Below, one piece after another: positions 1 to 12,506 of a stretch of 64,000 nucleotides of DNA. The DNA comes from Heloderma charlesbogerti (taxonomy: Eukaryota > Chordata > Lepidosauria > Squamata > Helodermatidae), in NCBI GenBank assembly GCA_026122225.1, contig JANEZZ010000983.1, positions 2,232,001 through 2,296,000 of the forward strand. The letters are read 5' to 3'. Each line of letters begins with the position of its first letter. The first letter of the stretch is position 1. Below the pieces are notes generated by a model, which was not told the origin of the DNA, did no database searches, and was given only the letters and a program-made list of their open reading frames with translations. The position numbers and the translations under genes are program-made.

Positions 1-110
1 TTTTAAACTGTTTTATTATACACTGTACATCGCCCAGAGTAGCTGGGTGACCAGCCAGATGGGCGATTAATAAATTTAATAATAAATAAAAAATAAATAA
101 GCTGGTAAAA
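1..110 (+). repeat. LINE 3'-end fragment (L2/CR1-like)
   Basis: An AT-rich tail of AATAAATAAA type follows a GATGGGCGATTAATAA motif. The same motif occurs in reverse complement at about 57730-57800, where it adjoins a recognisable LINE 3' region. The two stretches therefore appear to be the same repeat family in opposite orientation. The element is cut by the window edge. Assignment to the L2/CR1 clade is inferred from that second copy. Confidence 0.5.
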
Positions 111-2340
111 CTCTTGATGCATCAACTCATTAGACTGATGTTGGACAGGATCCATCACACTTCCAAAGAGTCAGAGGTGGTGGATCCTTCTCCATGAAGT
201 GGAATGAGTATCTGAACTAGGCCTAACAATCAACCAAATTGATAGATCTCAGGCCCAGAGTAGACCAGAGTATAATTCATTGTGGTTACGTCTGCCTTGA
301 AGGTCTGTTCTCTTTTCAGATGGAATATTTTATAATCTCTTTTAAGGTTCTAATTCCCCACACTGCCTTTAGGCTTTGAGATTAGTGTTGCTGCTGAAGA
401 AAGAACTCAAGATGAATTTTGTTGTTCCACAAGTTCAGAATATTGTTCCCCATATCCAGGCAGCCTCTGCTGAACTGGACATGTTGGATGTATTACAGGG
501 AAGCATCAAATCATCATTTAGTGAATTTGAATCCTTATATGTGAATGCTGATAATCTCATGTGAGTTATGTGAATGCCTAAATCAGAGTTGTGCACAAAT
601 AGCCTCTCAAAATTCTCCAGCCTATTTGTGGGTAGAGAAATTGGAGGAGACCATGTCACCACATTTCTCCTAGGGGATGAGAAATTCTCCAACAGTTTCT
701 CACAGATAGTGCTCACTACTGGCAGGGGTTGTAGCACAGGTTCGTTCTTTTTTCCAAAGGGATTTGGTTTACTGCACTCACTGCTCCTGCAAGTGGCAAC
801 AGCATCAACTGCTCTGAGGCTTCCATTCTTCTGAGGCAGAATTCTGGATTTATTTTGGCAGTATTCTTCAACTTACCTAATCATTGCAAGGAGGCTGAGG
901 GTGCTGTGTGTATTTTCTCCCTCTATTACACATCTTTCCATTGCTCTCCAGCCTCCCAGGCCACCTGCACTTTCTGAACTGAAAAAGCCCCATGGGAGGA
1001 ATTGCCTCATGATGTCTTCCTCACTATGGCATTAACTGAGGTGGGGGAAGCTGAGGAGGCATGGAAGGGAGGGAGGGCAGAGGTCCTCTCCAACAAATGA
1101 TCAGTACTGTCAGAGATAACTGCATCGGCCATATATTTAATGGTGCATGTATAATGAAAGACCACTACAGATGCTTCAGCAGGGCCTGAATGTATGAATT
1201 CATGCATATCTTTGCATAGCACCCTTTTGTACACAGGAGACCAAATCAAGAAGAATGCCACATGAGCAGAAGCCTGAACATTTCACAGGTAGCTCAGCAT
1301 TGCTGTTCCACTGTTTTTTAGGCCTGGGGTTGCAATTCAGATAGCTAGCAGGCCTCCATTTAACCCCCATATTCTATGTAGAAATAAATCAAAGTAATGA
1401 TATATCTTCTATTTACAGGCTATTCATGGCTAAAGTAACATTGTTCACATCAAATTAGGATCAGCCCTCCCAGATGGAGAAATCTAAGAAGTGAACTATG
1501 ACAAACTCCTTGAAAAAGTCTGTAATTCAGCAAACATTTCCGGAAATGCTTTCTTTGTTCACAATGTCTGAAATTTAAAACAATGGGTTTGTAATGCTAC
1601 ATAGAAGCCTAGGCCTGCTTCAAATTCAAATAAATTATATATTAACTGAGGCTTTTTAAACAACAACAACAAAAAGGAACACTGCTAAAGTGGTCTCTCA
1701 TTAAAGAAACAAATAGTTGTTGCTTAGTAACAGAGAAAATGTTCGCCTTTCCACAGATAATGTTAAGAAGGAAATTGTCCTTGAAAAGCCATACTGGTGA
1801 TTGGGGGGGGGGGGGTGAAATGGGAAAAATAGATAAACTGAACAATTTTTTTACAAGCAACATAAAAAAGGATATATTGGAAGGAAAGCCTCAGTGGCTA
1901 GAACTAATTTTCTTTCATTTTTCCAAGTTTCAACTTTTGTTATTTTTATCTATTAAGACTTTCTGTGATTGATGAGTCATAACATGAATTTTAATGGGTG
2001 TTATATGAGTGCAGTATAATTTGCTGCTTCTTTGAACAGAAGCTGTAATAAAACCAGGCATTATTTCAATATGTTTTACCATCAAAGTTAGTTCTTTGGA
2101 TAACTGCTGAAAAAGGGGATGCATACCAAGAAGAGAGACCTCCAACAGATATAAAAATTATGAGCTTGATTTTCCCCATCCCACCACACACGGTGGACCC
2201 ATACAAATGTAAGTGAGGGGAAAATGCAATGGGAAAAACTTTCTTCATGTATGTCTAATGTAGCCTGTAATAAGATTAAAATAAGGTTACACTGGGCATG
2301 TGTGTCTAATGTAACCTGTAATAAGATTCCCTGCACCCCA
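111..2340. other. Non-coding, mostly unique sequence
   Basis: No gene is recognised. The open frames of 60-111 codons here show no family resemblance, overlap each other on both strands and lack splice context. The stretch contains short homopolymers, for example a G run near 1804-1815, and scattered AT-rich DNA. A fragment starting TAGAGATGTGCA near 2369 resembles a decayed hAT-type end. Confidence 0.5.
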
Positions 2341-2544
2341 TGGTAGAACTGCTGAATTGTGGCTTGCATTAGAGATGTGCAAAAAAATCCCACAACCCAC
2401 CTGTTCCATTTTCTCATAAACATTTCTGCCCTTCCTACATGTTGCCATTACATGTTAGAGACACTTATCTGCAAAATGGGCCTATTATTATCCAGATTTG
2501 TACATCCTGTCCCTTGGTCAAAAGTGTAGACAGATGTTCAGCTC

Positions 2545-2640
2545 TAACAATGCAATCATATGCATGTTCACTCATAAATAAGTCCCACTGTGTTCAGTGG
2601 GGCTTACAGGAAGGCATGCATAGCATTGCAGCCCAAACCA
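2545..2640. mobile_element. Old short hairpin MITE (GCAATCCTATGCA type)
   Basis: The left arm reads as TGCAATCATATGCATG with AAGTCCCACTG, and the right arm as CAGTGGGGCTTA with GCATGCATAGCATTGCA, giving an imperfect inverted repeat of about 95 bp. The same arrangement recurs at about 7750-7835, 26797-26887, 26942-27015, 32130-32222 and 56120-56220. That identifies a dispersed, non-autonomous hairpin family. Copies are diverged, so it is old. Confidence 0.55.
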
Positions 2641-2869
2641 TTGTTGGTACGTTATGTGCACAATCAACTTAACAGCTCATCATGTTCCCCATTCAACAGC
2701 ACAGAGAACTGTAAAAATGAATCCAGGTAGGAATCATGGTTGTACATTGCATGCTTGCACAAACACTCTGCTGTTTGTTTGTTTGTTTTCCACAGGTCTG
2801 ACAATATATTTACAAACCTACTCCCTCCTCAGAACACTTACTCACTTATCCACCACTGTGAATAAATAA

Positions 2870-5800
2870 GTTTTGCTTTGGGAGTGGAAAATCATGGCTA
2901 TCTGTGGCAGCTCTTGTTTTTTATGTGATACTTCATCTTTTTAAAGCCAGTGATACATTTGAACTAAGGCTTTGTAAGAAATGGAAAGTCACCAAAGACT
3001 AAAATGTTCATGAGATGTTCAAATAGAAGAAAAACTATGGTTGATTCTTATAATAACCACAAGTCATAGCTATGTAATATATAGATGATATAACGTTTAA
3101 ATATTATTGAAGATTTACATCCTGAAAGTAAAAAGGCAAAATATTTCTTAAACGCACCTCATAAGCATTTCACACATGCTTTATCCATATTCCCCTAATG
3201 TTATCTGGATATTTTCCTTAGGAAAAGGGGGAAACGAGGAAAGGGGCTGGGAAAAGTAAAAGTAATACTGGTTGAGATTAGATTGCTTGCATATATTTTT
3301 CATACACCATTATCACTATCCAGGAATTTAAAACCACATTGGAATTTAAATCAGAGTCATCTAGTTCTGTGGTTGATCCAGGCACTGAGCTATGACAATA
3401 AGCTAAGAGCAGTAGTGTTGTCACATGCACAGCACTCAGGGGAAACATTTTAAAGTTATATACAGAATAGATAAAAGCATTCACCTTGCTGACAGATGCT
3501 GTATGGCCCCCTGGTGTTTAAAACATAATTGCTAACAAAATGCTACCTGTTAAGAGATTAACATCACAGCTGCCGGTAGGTTAAAATGCAAAAAAAAGAA
3601 AAAGAAGAAAAAAAGGAGTCAATGTGGTCATTCAAACTTCCATGACACTAGATGGAAGCTAATGCAACAGGAGCAAGGAGACCACCTAAAGATTGCATTA
3701 AATTGATTGGACAACAGGATAAGACTAATTGACCTGTGCACCAAAAAAAAAAAAATGTTCTAAAACTAAAATACCTGGATAGCATTATATGAAGCAGAAA
3801 TTGCAGTGGCCAATAATGTAACATTTAAAATATCCTTAATTGGAGCTCTAGAAATTGCGAGACTTTTTGTGGGGAGTGGCTTTAGGTTTTATGCTATGGA
3901 ATAGCTTGGAATGTTTCTTTGATTTACTGTAGTGTTTGTATTTTTTAGAATTGTGATTTGTATTTTAGATAGATGTTAGTTGGCACTTTGGGGGGGGTAC
4001 AAGCATTTTAAATAATTAATCATTGTAAAATAGAACTGGAAAGGATTGTACATAAAAATTTGTTCACATCATCTGCCACATTTTAGGGGTGACTAAGAAC
4101 TGGAATGCAGTATGGAAATAAGCAGATAACTAGCTAGAGAGCAAAGACCATCTCTAGGCCTAGATGTCTAGCTCTAGGCATGGAGCTAGGCAGATAAAAC
4201 CCACCCAGTTTCCAGCAGCTTATTTATTATTACATACAATTATGTGTATAAAATTGTTCTTTAACAGCTGGGTTAATACCCACATGAGGGTTACACCCTG
4301 AACTAAGCTGGTCACTCCAATAACACCATCACCATTTGGGACTTTGAAAGAGAAACAGAAGGACAGAAAAAAGTAAGGATCAGAGAGAAAAAGCGGGGGG
4401 GGATGAATTAATGAATGAACTCAAAAGAGCAAAGAGTTGTTATCTTTCTTCTAGTAGTTACGTGGAAGAAGAAATTTCAAAATTCAGATACCTGAATTCC
4501 CTCTTTTATAAAAGTGTTCAAGGAAAGATTCCATGTTATATAACTATTAATGGCGGAGAAGCCCTCTCCCTTTTAACTGTCACCCTAGAGAGAGAGAAGG
4601 ATGAACAAATATACTGACAAAAATTAAATGGAAGTCCCATGTTTCAGATTGGAATTAAAACTGGGTCCTTGGTCTGGAAAGATTGAAGATTACTGCTCCA
4701 TAGGATAAAATAAATAGGTTGTAGTTTGAGACGTACTCAGGGCAAGGGACCTGCCCCCAGACACTGGAGTTACTAGCAGAAGGCTTTTGAGAGAAAACAA
4801 CAAAATGTACTAACAGGCAACCTTGCCAGAATACATTTGGGATTGAGATAACTTCAGATAAGTGACGCTAGAGACTAATTGAAACTTTTGCTCTAGTTTT
4901 CTCATTGTGTTGTCAGTAATAGCAACCATTTACGATCTTCATGGACCCTTTCTAGTTTTTCCCACAAGGGCTTCATTGTAATTCAATCCAAGGCTGCCTT
5001 TACACTGACAAAAGTCACAAATAGGCCAGCATTGGGAAGGGACATGAAAGTTTGGTGAATTAAATGATTTAGGGATAAAATAATTATCCACTGTTAAGAG
5101 GCCTCTAATTTCTGCTTGTTCTTCACCAAAGACTACACTGGTAGTAGCTTGTGTATCTAATTCCTCTAGGAGATCCTTGGCACAGAATTTACTTACCATA
5201 TCTGAAATATAGATCAATTGATAACTGCAGCCCTCCTTTGAAACAGGAATTATTATTCCAAAACAGCAACAGGAACAACCAACCCTGACTCATTAATAGA
5301 AGTGAACAAGTCTCAAGAGGATGGATGACTGACCACCACTCAATATTATTATCGATGTAAACTTCAGGTGGAATACAACCATCTGCTGGTGATTTATTGA
5401 CAACCCAAAGAATGGGAAGAGAATCTAGCTTCATGGGACAAATGAGCAGTGAGCACACTAAACTTGCCCACAGTGCATGCTGAACTATTAACAATGAATT
5501 TTGTGCTGAGGTATTAAAACAGCTGGATTGACTTTTCAAGCCAAAGACATGATTCATTCACAGAGATGTTATAAGCTGGCTCACAACTTAACTACAGGGA
5601 TGCTCTCACCAAGTATTACCACTCTTGGATTATTCCCCAAATATGGTATGTGGAATCTTGGACTATTTATGCAAGTACACAGCTTCAGTAGAGAGATGCA
5701 GAACCTCAGACAGCTCATTAGTTGTTGTTTTAAAAAAACTGCTTTTGCTTCTGCTGATTTCCCCCAGATGCTTCAGTCAAGCAGCAACCTCTTAATTTGC

Positions 5801-7740
5801 TCCAAACCTTTTCCTGTAGATGGGACTCCATGACAAATTAGGGTGCACCAATCCACTTAACTCCCATGAAATCTAAAAATCCATTTTGTTCTCCTTGAAA
5901 TTCCTTGGCTGTTTCACCCAAGCAGTAACCTCCAAATTCGCCTCAAAAGTTTGTATTAGCTAGGTGAAATTCACTGACAAGGCAACCCTGCTTGATTGCC
6001 ACCATGAAAGAATCCTCTGTATACCACAACTGGTATTGTTGTGAAGCCTGCTTCATATGTTACACAAGAGTGCAAGACATCACTCAGAAGAGATTTCAGC
6101 ATGTCAACATATTCTCTGCTCAATTTCTTCCACAAATGCTATGGTCTTGCCACTTGATCTACGAGTTCAGGAAAGACATGTGGCACAGTCCTCACCGCTG
6201 GAATGCATGTGGGGAATCACATGTTTGATTTCTGCTTCATCAAGAAAAAATAAAATCTCCCTCCTGGAATGTAGAAAACTAGCCCCTCAGGAAGAGTGCC
6301 GGGCTAGGGCGCTTCTTCCTGTTAAGCCAACTTTCTATCAACAGGAAGTTTTTATTGTAGCTGAGCATTGCATCATGAGAATCCCCAGCTGAATTATGTA
6401 GTCTTGCAGTGACAATTCCAGTACAGTTACACCACATGCTTTTTTCCAACTGTGTAGCTTGGGCTTTAGACAATAAAGGACAAGGGCATTTTACCCAGAA
6501 TTAATTAGCGCCACCACAGTGGAATGCAACATCTATTCAACATCCTTAAAAGAAAGAAAGTGAACAAACCTATAGTGACTCATATCTGAATTTACAAGAC
6601 ATCAAGCATAAGCCTGACCATATAATACATTTGCTTTTGACTTCCATAGGGTAGGGATTGCTTTGTATCCATAACCAGTTATAGATCCCAGAAGCATAGA
6701 TAAGAAGATAAGTAGCAGTTTTCTTGAAGTCACTGAAGGGTTTTCCAGATAGAAGGCTGCTACCTATCAATCAAAAGGCATTGCACAGCTATTCTGTCTT
6801 TTCCTTCTTAACAATGTCTTTTTTTCTGGTAAGAAGCAGTGGGAAAACCTGGGAGGGTTACAATGGAAGATGATGACGACTTGACCCCTATGAATGAGGT
6901 AGGGCAATTTCACAATGAAAACCTCATCTGGAATCACCCAAATCTATCTCATGAATTCAGCTAGAAAAAAATGAAGGAGAAACAACCCTGAGAAAAAGTG
7001 TATTCAGCCTACCATTGAACAATTCCATTCAATAAGAATTTCAGAACATACTTGGCAACTTCTTCTGTGTCTGATCACTTCTATAACCGGAACCGTTGTC
7101 CTTACCATTCTCTTGTGGTAGGTTAAGCCTATTGATTTTTTGTCCTGTCTCCACTGGCAAAATGGAAGAATGACTTCTCCAGGCTTAAATTTCAATCTTA
7201 GTCTTCTTTTCTTGATATGCTGGGCTCTGTACTTTCCATCTCTCTTAGTAGGATTTGCTCTCTTAAACCTTATATCATCTTAGCTGACTTCATCAAAAAC
7301 CTCTGTAATTTTCAAGATTATTTAAATTTGAGACTGAAGCATTTTTGGATGTTTCATTTTAAGCCTGTAACAATTGAACTGCTTACTCTAGAAAATGAAA
7401 ATGGTAATGATCACTGACAGTCTCTTCTTCAAACTAAATATACTATGGGGGCATTTTTAACTCAGTGGGGCTGTTTAGGAATTAGTTGTTTGAGGTCTAA
7501 GACTCTGATTATCAAAGCACATATATACAATGAGGGAAACCCTCAAACTTCAAGTGTGCTTTACATATTGTATTCTAAATTAGTCAAATCAACCTGTTTA
7601 TTAAAATTTGTATCATTCCCAGTGGTAAGAATATTTATGATGAGTGAATACATTGGTTATTTATTACCAATAAATGCATAGGTATACAAATTCATACTGA
7701 GGAAGAATGTAACAGCTTACATATGGGGATAATTCCTTGG
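2870..7740. other. Long stretch without recognised gene
   Basis: Mostly AT-rich unique DNA. Between about 4940 and 6480 the minus strand has open frames of 92, 122 and 64 codons separated by stops. The 122-codon frame (5189-5557) contains a WW pair and a hydrophobic tail. It may be a decayed retroelement reading frame, but I cannot name the family. No promoter, splice pattern or repeat ends could be tied to it. Confidence 0.4.
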
Positions 7741-7749
7741 TGATACTTT

Positions 7750-7835
7750 ATTGGTAGCCCTACGCACACTTAATAGAAATTACGTTCTATTAAACTCAGT
7801 GAAATTTACTTCCCAATAAATGTGTTTAGGATTGG
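7750..7835. mobile_element. Old short hairpin MITE copy
   Basis: This is a degraded copy of the family at 2545-2640. An ATTAAACTCAGTGAAATTTACTT core lies between CCTACGCACACTTA and TAGGATTGGG arms. The inverted-repeat arms are only partly preserved. Confidence 0.4.
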
Positions 7836-7984
7836 GTTATAAGATAAGCTGCACTGGACCAACACTTCTACCCTTGAAGATTGTCTCAAAGAAGTATGTA
7901 CTGCATTTACCTGTATAGCTGCAATCCAATCAATAAGCCCAAGCTAAGAGAAGAAACATATAGTTTGATAAATATAACAGCATA

Positions 7985-8245
7985 AGAAGAACCATGCTGG
8001 ATCACATCAAAGAGACCCATCTAGTCCAGCATTCTGTTAACTCAGTAGCCAACCAGATGTCTCTCAGATGCCCACAAGCATTACATGAGGGCTATAGCAC
8101 CCTCTCGCTCATGTTCCCCAGCAACTGGTATACACATATTGCCTCTGAATATTTAGGTAAGATATAGCCATCATGGCTAGTAGCCATTAATAGTCTTGTC
8201 CTCCATGAATTTGTCTAATCCCCTTTTAAATCCATCCAAGTCATT
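7985..8245 (+). repeat. Dispersed amniote-type repeat (CATCTAGTCCAGCATTCTG)
   Basis: The stretch contains CATCTAGTCCAGCATTCTG, CCAGCAACTGGTAT and ATAGCCATCATGGCTAGTAG. I recall these phrases as recurring in interspersed repeats of reptile genomes. I cannot assign the class with certainty (LINE tail or DNA transposon). It ends in TTTGTCTAATCCCCTTTT without an obvious duplication. Confidence 0.45.
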
Positions 8246-8289
8246 AGGAGCAGGCCTATTTTTGCCCTTCATCAACACTTATTTGGGCA

Positions 8290-9480
8290 TGCAGCAGGTT
8301 TAAGTTTAGGCAGGTTTAACACATAGGAGTTCTGCAAATATTCCCCCACCCTCCCCCAAGCACTAAAGAAAGCATTTGAACTTGTGTGAGTATTTGAAGG
8401 AAATGCTCACAAAAATATAATCAGTTTAGAGCTAAGCCAGAGGATGCCTATGCATCCCTAGGGAAAATGTTACAAAATCTAGGATGTATATGGGTCCATT
8501 TGAGAAGAATTATTCCTCATCCCTGAATATAGAGATCACGAGTTTCCATAATAGATCCGATAAATCACAGACTGCAGGAGATAACATAATGGCAGATGGA
8601 CATCAGGTCAGAGCTAATGTGTTGATGCTGCCATACAAACAGCATTTGCCGAGTTAATCGATAAGGCATATGACTGTTCATAAACAAGGCCCTTAATTTT
8701 CTTTGCCATGTTATAACATGTCATAATTATTCTTGATAAATGCTGTAATCTACTACTGTGAGTGTAGTAATGTTCAAGAATGCCCTTGGGCCAGATTCTT
8801 AACTGGTAAGAACAAATTTCAGTACAGAATTAAAATCACCGTTGCCAAGCCAATGTACATACATCATGCAGTGCAGCACAAGCTGAAATCAGGCAGATCT
8901 GTTTGGGTATGTGTAATGGGACATTGTGCTACATGCTATTTTTTCAGAATTGATGGGTCCTGTCTAAAACAATGATTTCCAGGCTACTCAAGGATGACAT
9001 TTACAATTACCTTCAAATGAGGGTCTGGCTTCTTGGCAAAGAAGAATATTCTAAAAAGCTATAGCAGCTAAAATGTTGCTTCCATATCCTGAGTTTCTCA
9101 ATCCAGCCATGCTTCAGGGGCCTGGCTAGAGAGATGCCACATGATCTATTTCTAGGCTGCAATTCCGAAAGCTATCTTATCTGGAGAATGTATTGATGAT
9201 TCGAAATCTTTCAGGGTATCAATAAAGCAGTTACATATGATTATTACCTTGCATTACTTGCAGCAATTCTTAATCTTCACCTCTGTATGACTAGGCTTAT
9301 AGCACCAACAGGGTTTTCTTTCATGCCAAGAGCTGTGGTAGATGAACTGAATGAGATAAAATTTGTTTTTCACTTCAGACACTCCAGGGCATCCTTACCA
9401 AGGGTATTTACTTGTTCTGGACAGAAACTAGCAAGCATTCGGCATGAATGGTAATGCCCAAGGCAAATAAAAATATTTAT
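8290..9480. other. Non-coding stretch, nothing recognised
   Basis: AT-rich DNA without a credible exon or repeat boundary. A short run of ATT trinucleotides (about 9475-9520) marks its right edge. Confidence 0.4.
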
Positions 9481-9519
9481 TATTATTACTATTATTCTTA
9501 CTGTTATTATTATTATTAA

Positions 9520-9930
9520 CAACATTTCTATACTGCCCCATAGCCGAAGCACTGTGAGAGGTTTACAGAAGTTAAAATGTTAAATACAATATAAAAAGGT
9601 TGAAAGCCATTTACGTAAAAGCAGACAGACAATATACACAAACAACATATAGGTAAAAACAACTCTGAACAGTCAGTCATAACTAAAGACAAATCCAGGA
9701 CCGATTAAAACTCATCATGTGCTGCCAAATGCCTGGGAAAAGAAATAGGTCTTAACCTGGTGCCGAAAATATAACAATGTTGACGCCAGGTAGACCTCAT
9801 TGGGGAGCTCTGGTTCGACAGATGGGGGCCCACCACTGAGAAGGCCCTCTCCCTCATTGCTGCCTTCTGAGCTTCCCTTGGAGGAGGCACTTGGAGGAGG
9901 ACCTTGGATATTGAACATAGAGTATAGGTA
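9520..9930 (-). mobile_element. LINE 3'-region fragment (L2/CR1-like), antisense
   Basis: Read on the minus strand, the stretch ends in a tail rich in ATAATAATAA. Phrases such as GAGAAGGCCCTCTCCCTCATTG and TGGGGAGCTC also occur in the antisense copies at 34268-34712 and 57700-58060. The shared order identifies one LINE family. It is 5' truncated and non-coding. Confidence 0.5.
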
Positions 9931-10235
9931 GGTTCATTTTGGGAAAGGCATGTCATCCACTTCATGCAGCACACAAAATGAATTTCCTTTAAAATGTCTG
10001 ATACATGGAAATCATATAAACCTTTCTAAGAAGACTTGTGGAGCAATTATGTAGAAATTATCCAACTATAATGTGATGCTACAGTGCTACTTTAGGTGCA
10101 GTAAGGCCAAAAGTGGTTTGTACCATGACACATTCCAAAGCAGTATCCACTAAATGACGGGGTTCATAGTCATATTTCACTTTTAGGACAAGACTATTGT
10201 ACTCCTTTGATCTGCCTCTGAACTAAAGGTGAATT

Positions 10236-10240
<5 letters not shown>

Positions 10241-10288
<48 letters not shown>
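10241..10288. repeat. (TA)n microsatellite
   Basis: Nearly 50 bp of uninterrupted TA repeats. Confidence 0.95.
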
Positions 10289-10292
<4 letters not shown>

Positions 10293-10309
10293 CAGCTTGT
10301 TAGGTGGAG

Positions 10310-10510
10310 GCTGAATTTTTGAATGGGGTGTATTAACCTAGCTACAGTTATCCATGCTTTTGTCACTTCACTGTTGGATTCCTGAAACATGTTATACCCT
10401 GGGGCTGCCTTTGAAAAAGGTCCAGAAATGTCAGCTGGTCCAAAATAGGGCAATGAGATTGTTAATGGGACTGACTGATTTCATCACATTATGTCAGTGC
10501 TCTGTGGTCT
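10310..10510 (+). pseudogene. LINE reverse-transcriptase C-terminal remnant (L2/CR1 clade)
   Basis: The plus-strand translation contains ETCYTLGLPLKKVQKCQL followed by VQNRAMRLLMGL. This fits the conserved stretch after the reverse-transcriptase core of L2/CR1-clade LINEs, where a leucine-rich segment is followed by a VQNxAARL motif. The upstream segment, a cysteine-containing TSLLD-like stretch, is in another frame, so the copy is frameshifted. A similar remnant lies on the minus strand at 17557-17720. The rest of the LINE is missing here. It is dead DNA with no role in the host beyond repeat content. Confidence 0.6.
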
Positions 10511-10534
10511 ACGCTGTTACGTTATACTTCGTTA

Positions 10535-10700
10535 CCTTATACTCTATTTCTGTGCCGCCTTTTGGCCAAAAGGCCCCCAAAGCAGCTCACAAAAATATAC
10601 AAATATTCAAACACACTAAATACAACTTTAAAGCAGAAATATCACAACTATTTAAAACTAAGACAACTAAAAACCCTGCAGCCCGAACACACCTTCTACA
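10535..10700 (+). repeat. Repeat fragment split by a hAT-like insertion
   Basis: The stretch from CTGTGCCGCC through CAAAGCAGCTCACAAAA to CCTTCTACA looks like the antisense tail of a reptile LINE or SINE. It continues at about 11333 after the element at 10701-11324. The 8-bp duplication CTTCTACA brackets that insertion. Confidence 0.5.
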
Positions 10701-11324
10701 TAGGGATGGCAGAAAATTCCATCACGGACTCCAATGAGGCTGGATTCTAAAGAATCCAGCCCCCCCCACCCGGAGTCCATGGTGGAACGGAACACTCACC
10801 TCCACCTCCCCGCAGAATCCTCTTCGGACAGATCCTCTGGCTCCAGAGCGCCAGCGATACAGCTGCCATGCCGTATTGCCAGCTGAGGGGTATTGACTGT
10901 GGACGCAAATGGCATCCAGGACTTCATTTGCGGCTATAAAGGTCATAGTTTAAGGTAAATGCAGCTGTAAATGGTTGCATTTAGCTTAAACTAAGAACTT
11001 TATGGCTGCAAATGGCGTCCTAGATGCCATTTGCATCCCTGCTTTTTATTCACGTGATAGGCTACACAAATATTTGCGTAGCCTATCACGTAACACAGGG
11101 ACACAAATGGCGTCCTGGATGCCATTTGCGTCCACAGTCAATACCCCTCAGCCAGCGATACGGCATGGCGGCCGTATTGCTGGCACTTTGGAGCCAGCCG
11201 GTGGCTCCGCGGAATTGCTGCAGAGTGGAGCCAGCTGAAGAGGATTCCAGGGGGAGGAATGGATTGCCTCCCCCTCACAGCAGATTCCCCATGGACCAGC
11301 AGGTGGGGAATCCACCCATCCCTA
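10701..11324. mobile_element. hAT-like palindromic MITE, simple form, exact TSD
   Basis: The element starts TAGGGATGGC and ends CCCATCCCTA. It is flanked on both sides by the 8-bp direct repeat CTTCTACA (10693-10700 and 11325-11332), the duplication length typical of hAT transposons. The core holds one hairpin made of GTGATAGGCTAC and its complement (about 11052-11091). It is flanked by inverted copies of AAATGGCGTCC, so the whole element is an imperfect palindrome. The outer parts are GC-rich. Minus-strand reading near 10796 gives GAG followed by GTGAGT, a strong 5' splice-site match pointing outward. The right end has a weaker CAG/GTGGGG. No transposase is encoded, so movement would need a transposase supplied in trans. 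Confidence 0.85.
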
Positions 11325-11454
11325 CTTCTACATATCCAAAAGCAAAAAGCCATCAGCAAAAATGCCAGAGGAGAACTAGAATAATCCATGGCTCCTTATA
11401 AGGTTTCCTAGGCAGGGGGATGGGTAGAGCAGATGAGGAAAAAAAATGCCTTCT

Positions 11455-11690
11455 TTGGAACAGCTCCAGCCTTGCCTTTAAAGTCTGCAGGCATGTGTGC
11501 GTGTGTGTGGGGGGGGGAAGCAGGTGAAACAGCTCACCCTTGATGGAACGGCATCTCCCCCTGAAACAATGCCTCCCAAGCTGCAGCTCCAGCCTTGCTT
11601 TTAAAGTCGGGGGGGGGGAGGCAGGTGGAACAGCTCACCCTCGATGGAACAGTGCCTCCCCCTGAAGCAGTGCCTCCTGCTTGCTAGTCC
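11455..11690. repeat. Two-copy tandem duplication
   Basis: A unit of about 120 bp occurs twice. Each copy contains CAGCTCCAGCCTTGC, AAAGTC, a G run, GCAGGTG and CAGCTCACCCT, followed by GATGGAAC and CTCCCCCTGAA. The first copy carries a GTGT expansion before its G run. Function unknown. Confidence 0.6.
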
Positions 11691-11694
11691 ATTT

Positions 11695-12340
11695 CGAGGC
11701 CAACTTCAAAGTCCTGGTAATAGCCTACAAAGCCCTAAATAGCTTGGGGCCAAATTACCTCCTTCCATATGTATGTATACCTACCTGGACCCTAAGATCA
11801 TCTTCAGCGGTGCTTCTCTACATGCCCCACTGAATGGAGAGGAGATGGCCTTTTCAGTGGTGGCACCCTGGTTGTGGAATGAGCTCCCCTGAAAGGCTTG
11901 CCTGGAACTTATGTACATTGTGGTCTTTTCAGGACCTGGTGAAGACATTTTTTTAAAAAAAATTCTCAGGCTTTTTAGTTCTTCAGTTTTTGTTTTTAAA
12001 TGTGCGTAACCTGTTTGCGTCTTTGCACTGCTGCTGGCTTTTATCCTGGCTTTAACTTTGCTTTTATTCTGTATGGGTAGAAGGAATGACTGCAGAATCA
12101 GCAGGCCTCAAACACAACTGTTCTTTAATTCAGCACACACAGAAGTGACAACTTAGCACCCACTGTTGCTACTCCCAGCTCTACAGGAGCTGCCAAGGTT
12201 CAAAACAATAACTAAGCCACAGTAACCCCCGCCCCAGATACATAACAGCTCCTATGCTATGATATTGTATTTTATGGTTTTCAGTTTTGTTTTGTGAACT
12301 GCTCAGAGAGCTACAGCTAATGGGCAGTATAGAATTTTTT
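11695..12340 (+). mobile_element. LINE 3'-region fragment (L2/CR1-like), sense
   Basis: Starting at CAACTTCAAAGTCCTGG, the sequence retains the order of a LINE C-terminus and 3' UTR: AAAGCCCTAAATAGCTTGGGGCC, a proline-rich stretch, GGCACCCTGGTTGTGGAATGAGCTCCC, then an AT-rich tail ending GGGCAGTATAGAA. The copy at 57243-57660 follows the same order. About 200 bp of different sequence (about 12075-12255) interrupts the tail and may be a further insertion. Coding potential is lost. Confidence 0.6.
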
Positions 12341-12354
12341 TAAATTTTTTTTTT

Positions 12355-12506
12355 AAAAAAAATGGTGACCGCAGAGCTCGACAAAGCCACTGGGGTGAGT
12401 GTGGGCTGCTGACCAAGCATGGGAGGGGCTCAAGTGCAGTTTGGGGACCAGCAAGTGGGGGCAGGCATCCAGAGAACCTGGACAGGGGTGAGTTCGCATA
12501 TCCCTA
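12355..12506. mobile_element. hAT-like MITE end fragment (GGGTGAGTT...CATATCCCTA)
   Basis: The fragment ends GGGGTGAGTTCGCATATCCCTA-like at 12485-12506. It shares about 40 bp before the end with 15830-15878, where the phrase is CCAGAGAA followed by a G-rich tract, GTGAGTT and CATCCCTA. The GTGAGT next to the terminus is again a 5' splice-site-like match. The left end is not found. Confidence 0.5.

Noticed and set aside
435..834. Overlapping ORFs of 100 and 86 codons near the left edge
   Set aside because: They are on opposite strands, have no family resemblance and no splice or promoter context. Chance open frames.
5189..5557. 122-codon minus-strand ORF as a real gene or retroelement pol fragment
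   Set aside because: There is a slight impression of a retroelement (WW pair, hydrophobic pattern), but no catalytic motif, no neighbouring domain and no repeat ends. Left as unknown.
10241..10288. (TA)n tract as a TATA-rich promoter
   Set aside because: A simple microsatellite without downstream exon or other promoter features.
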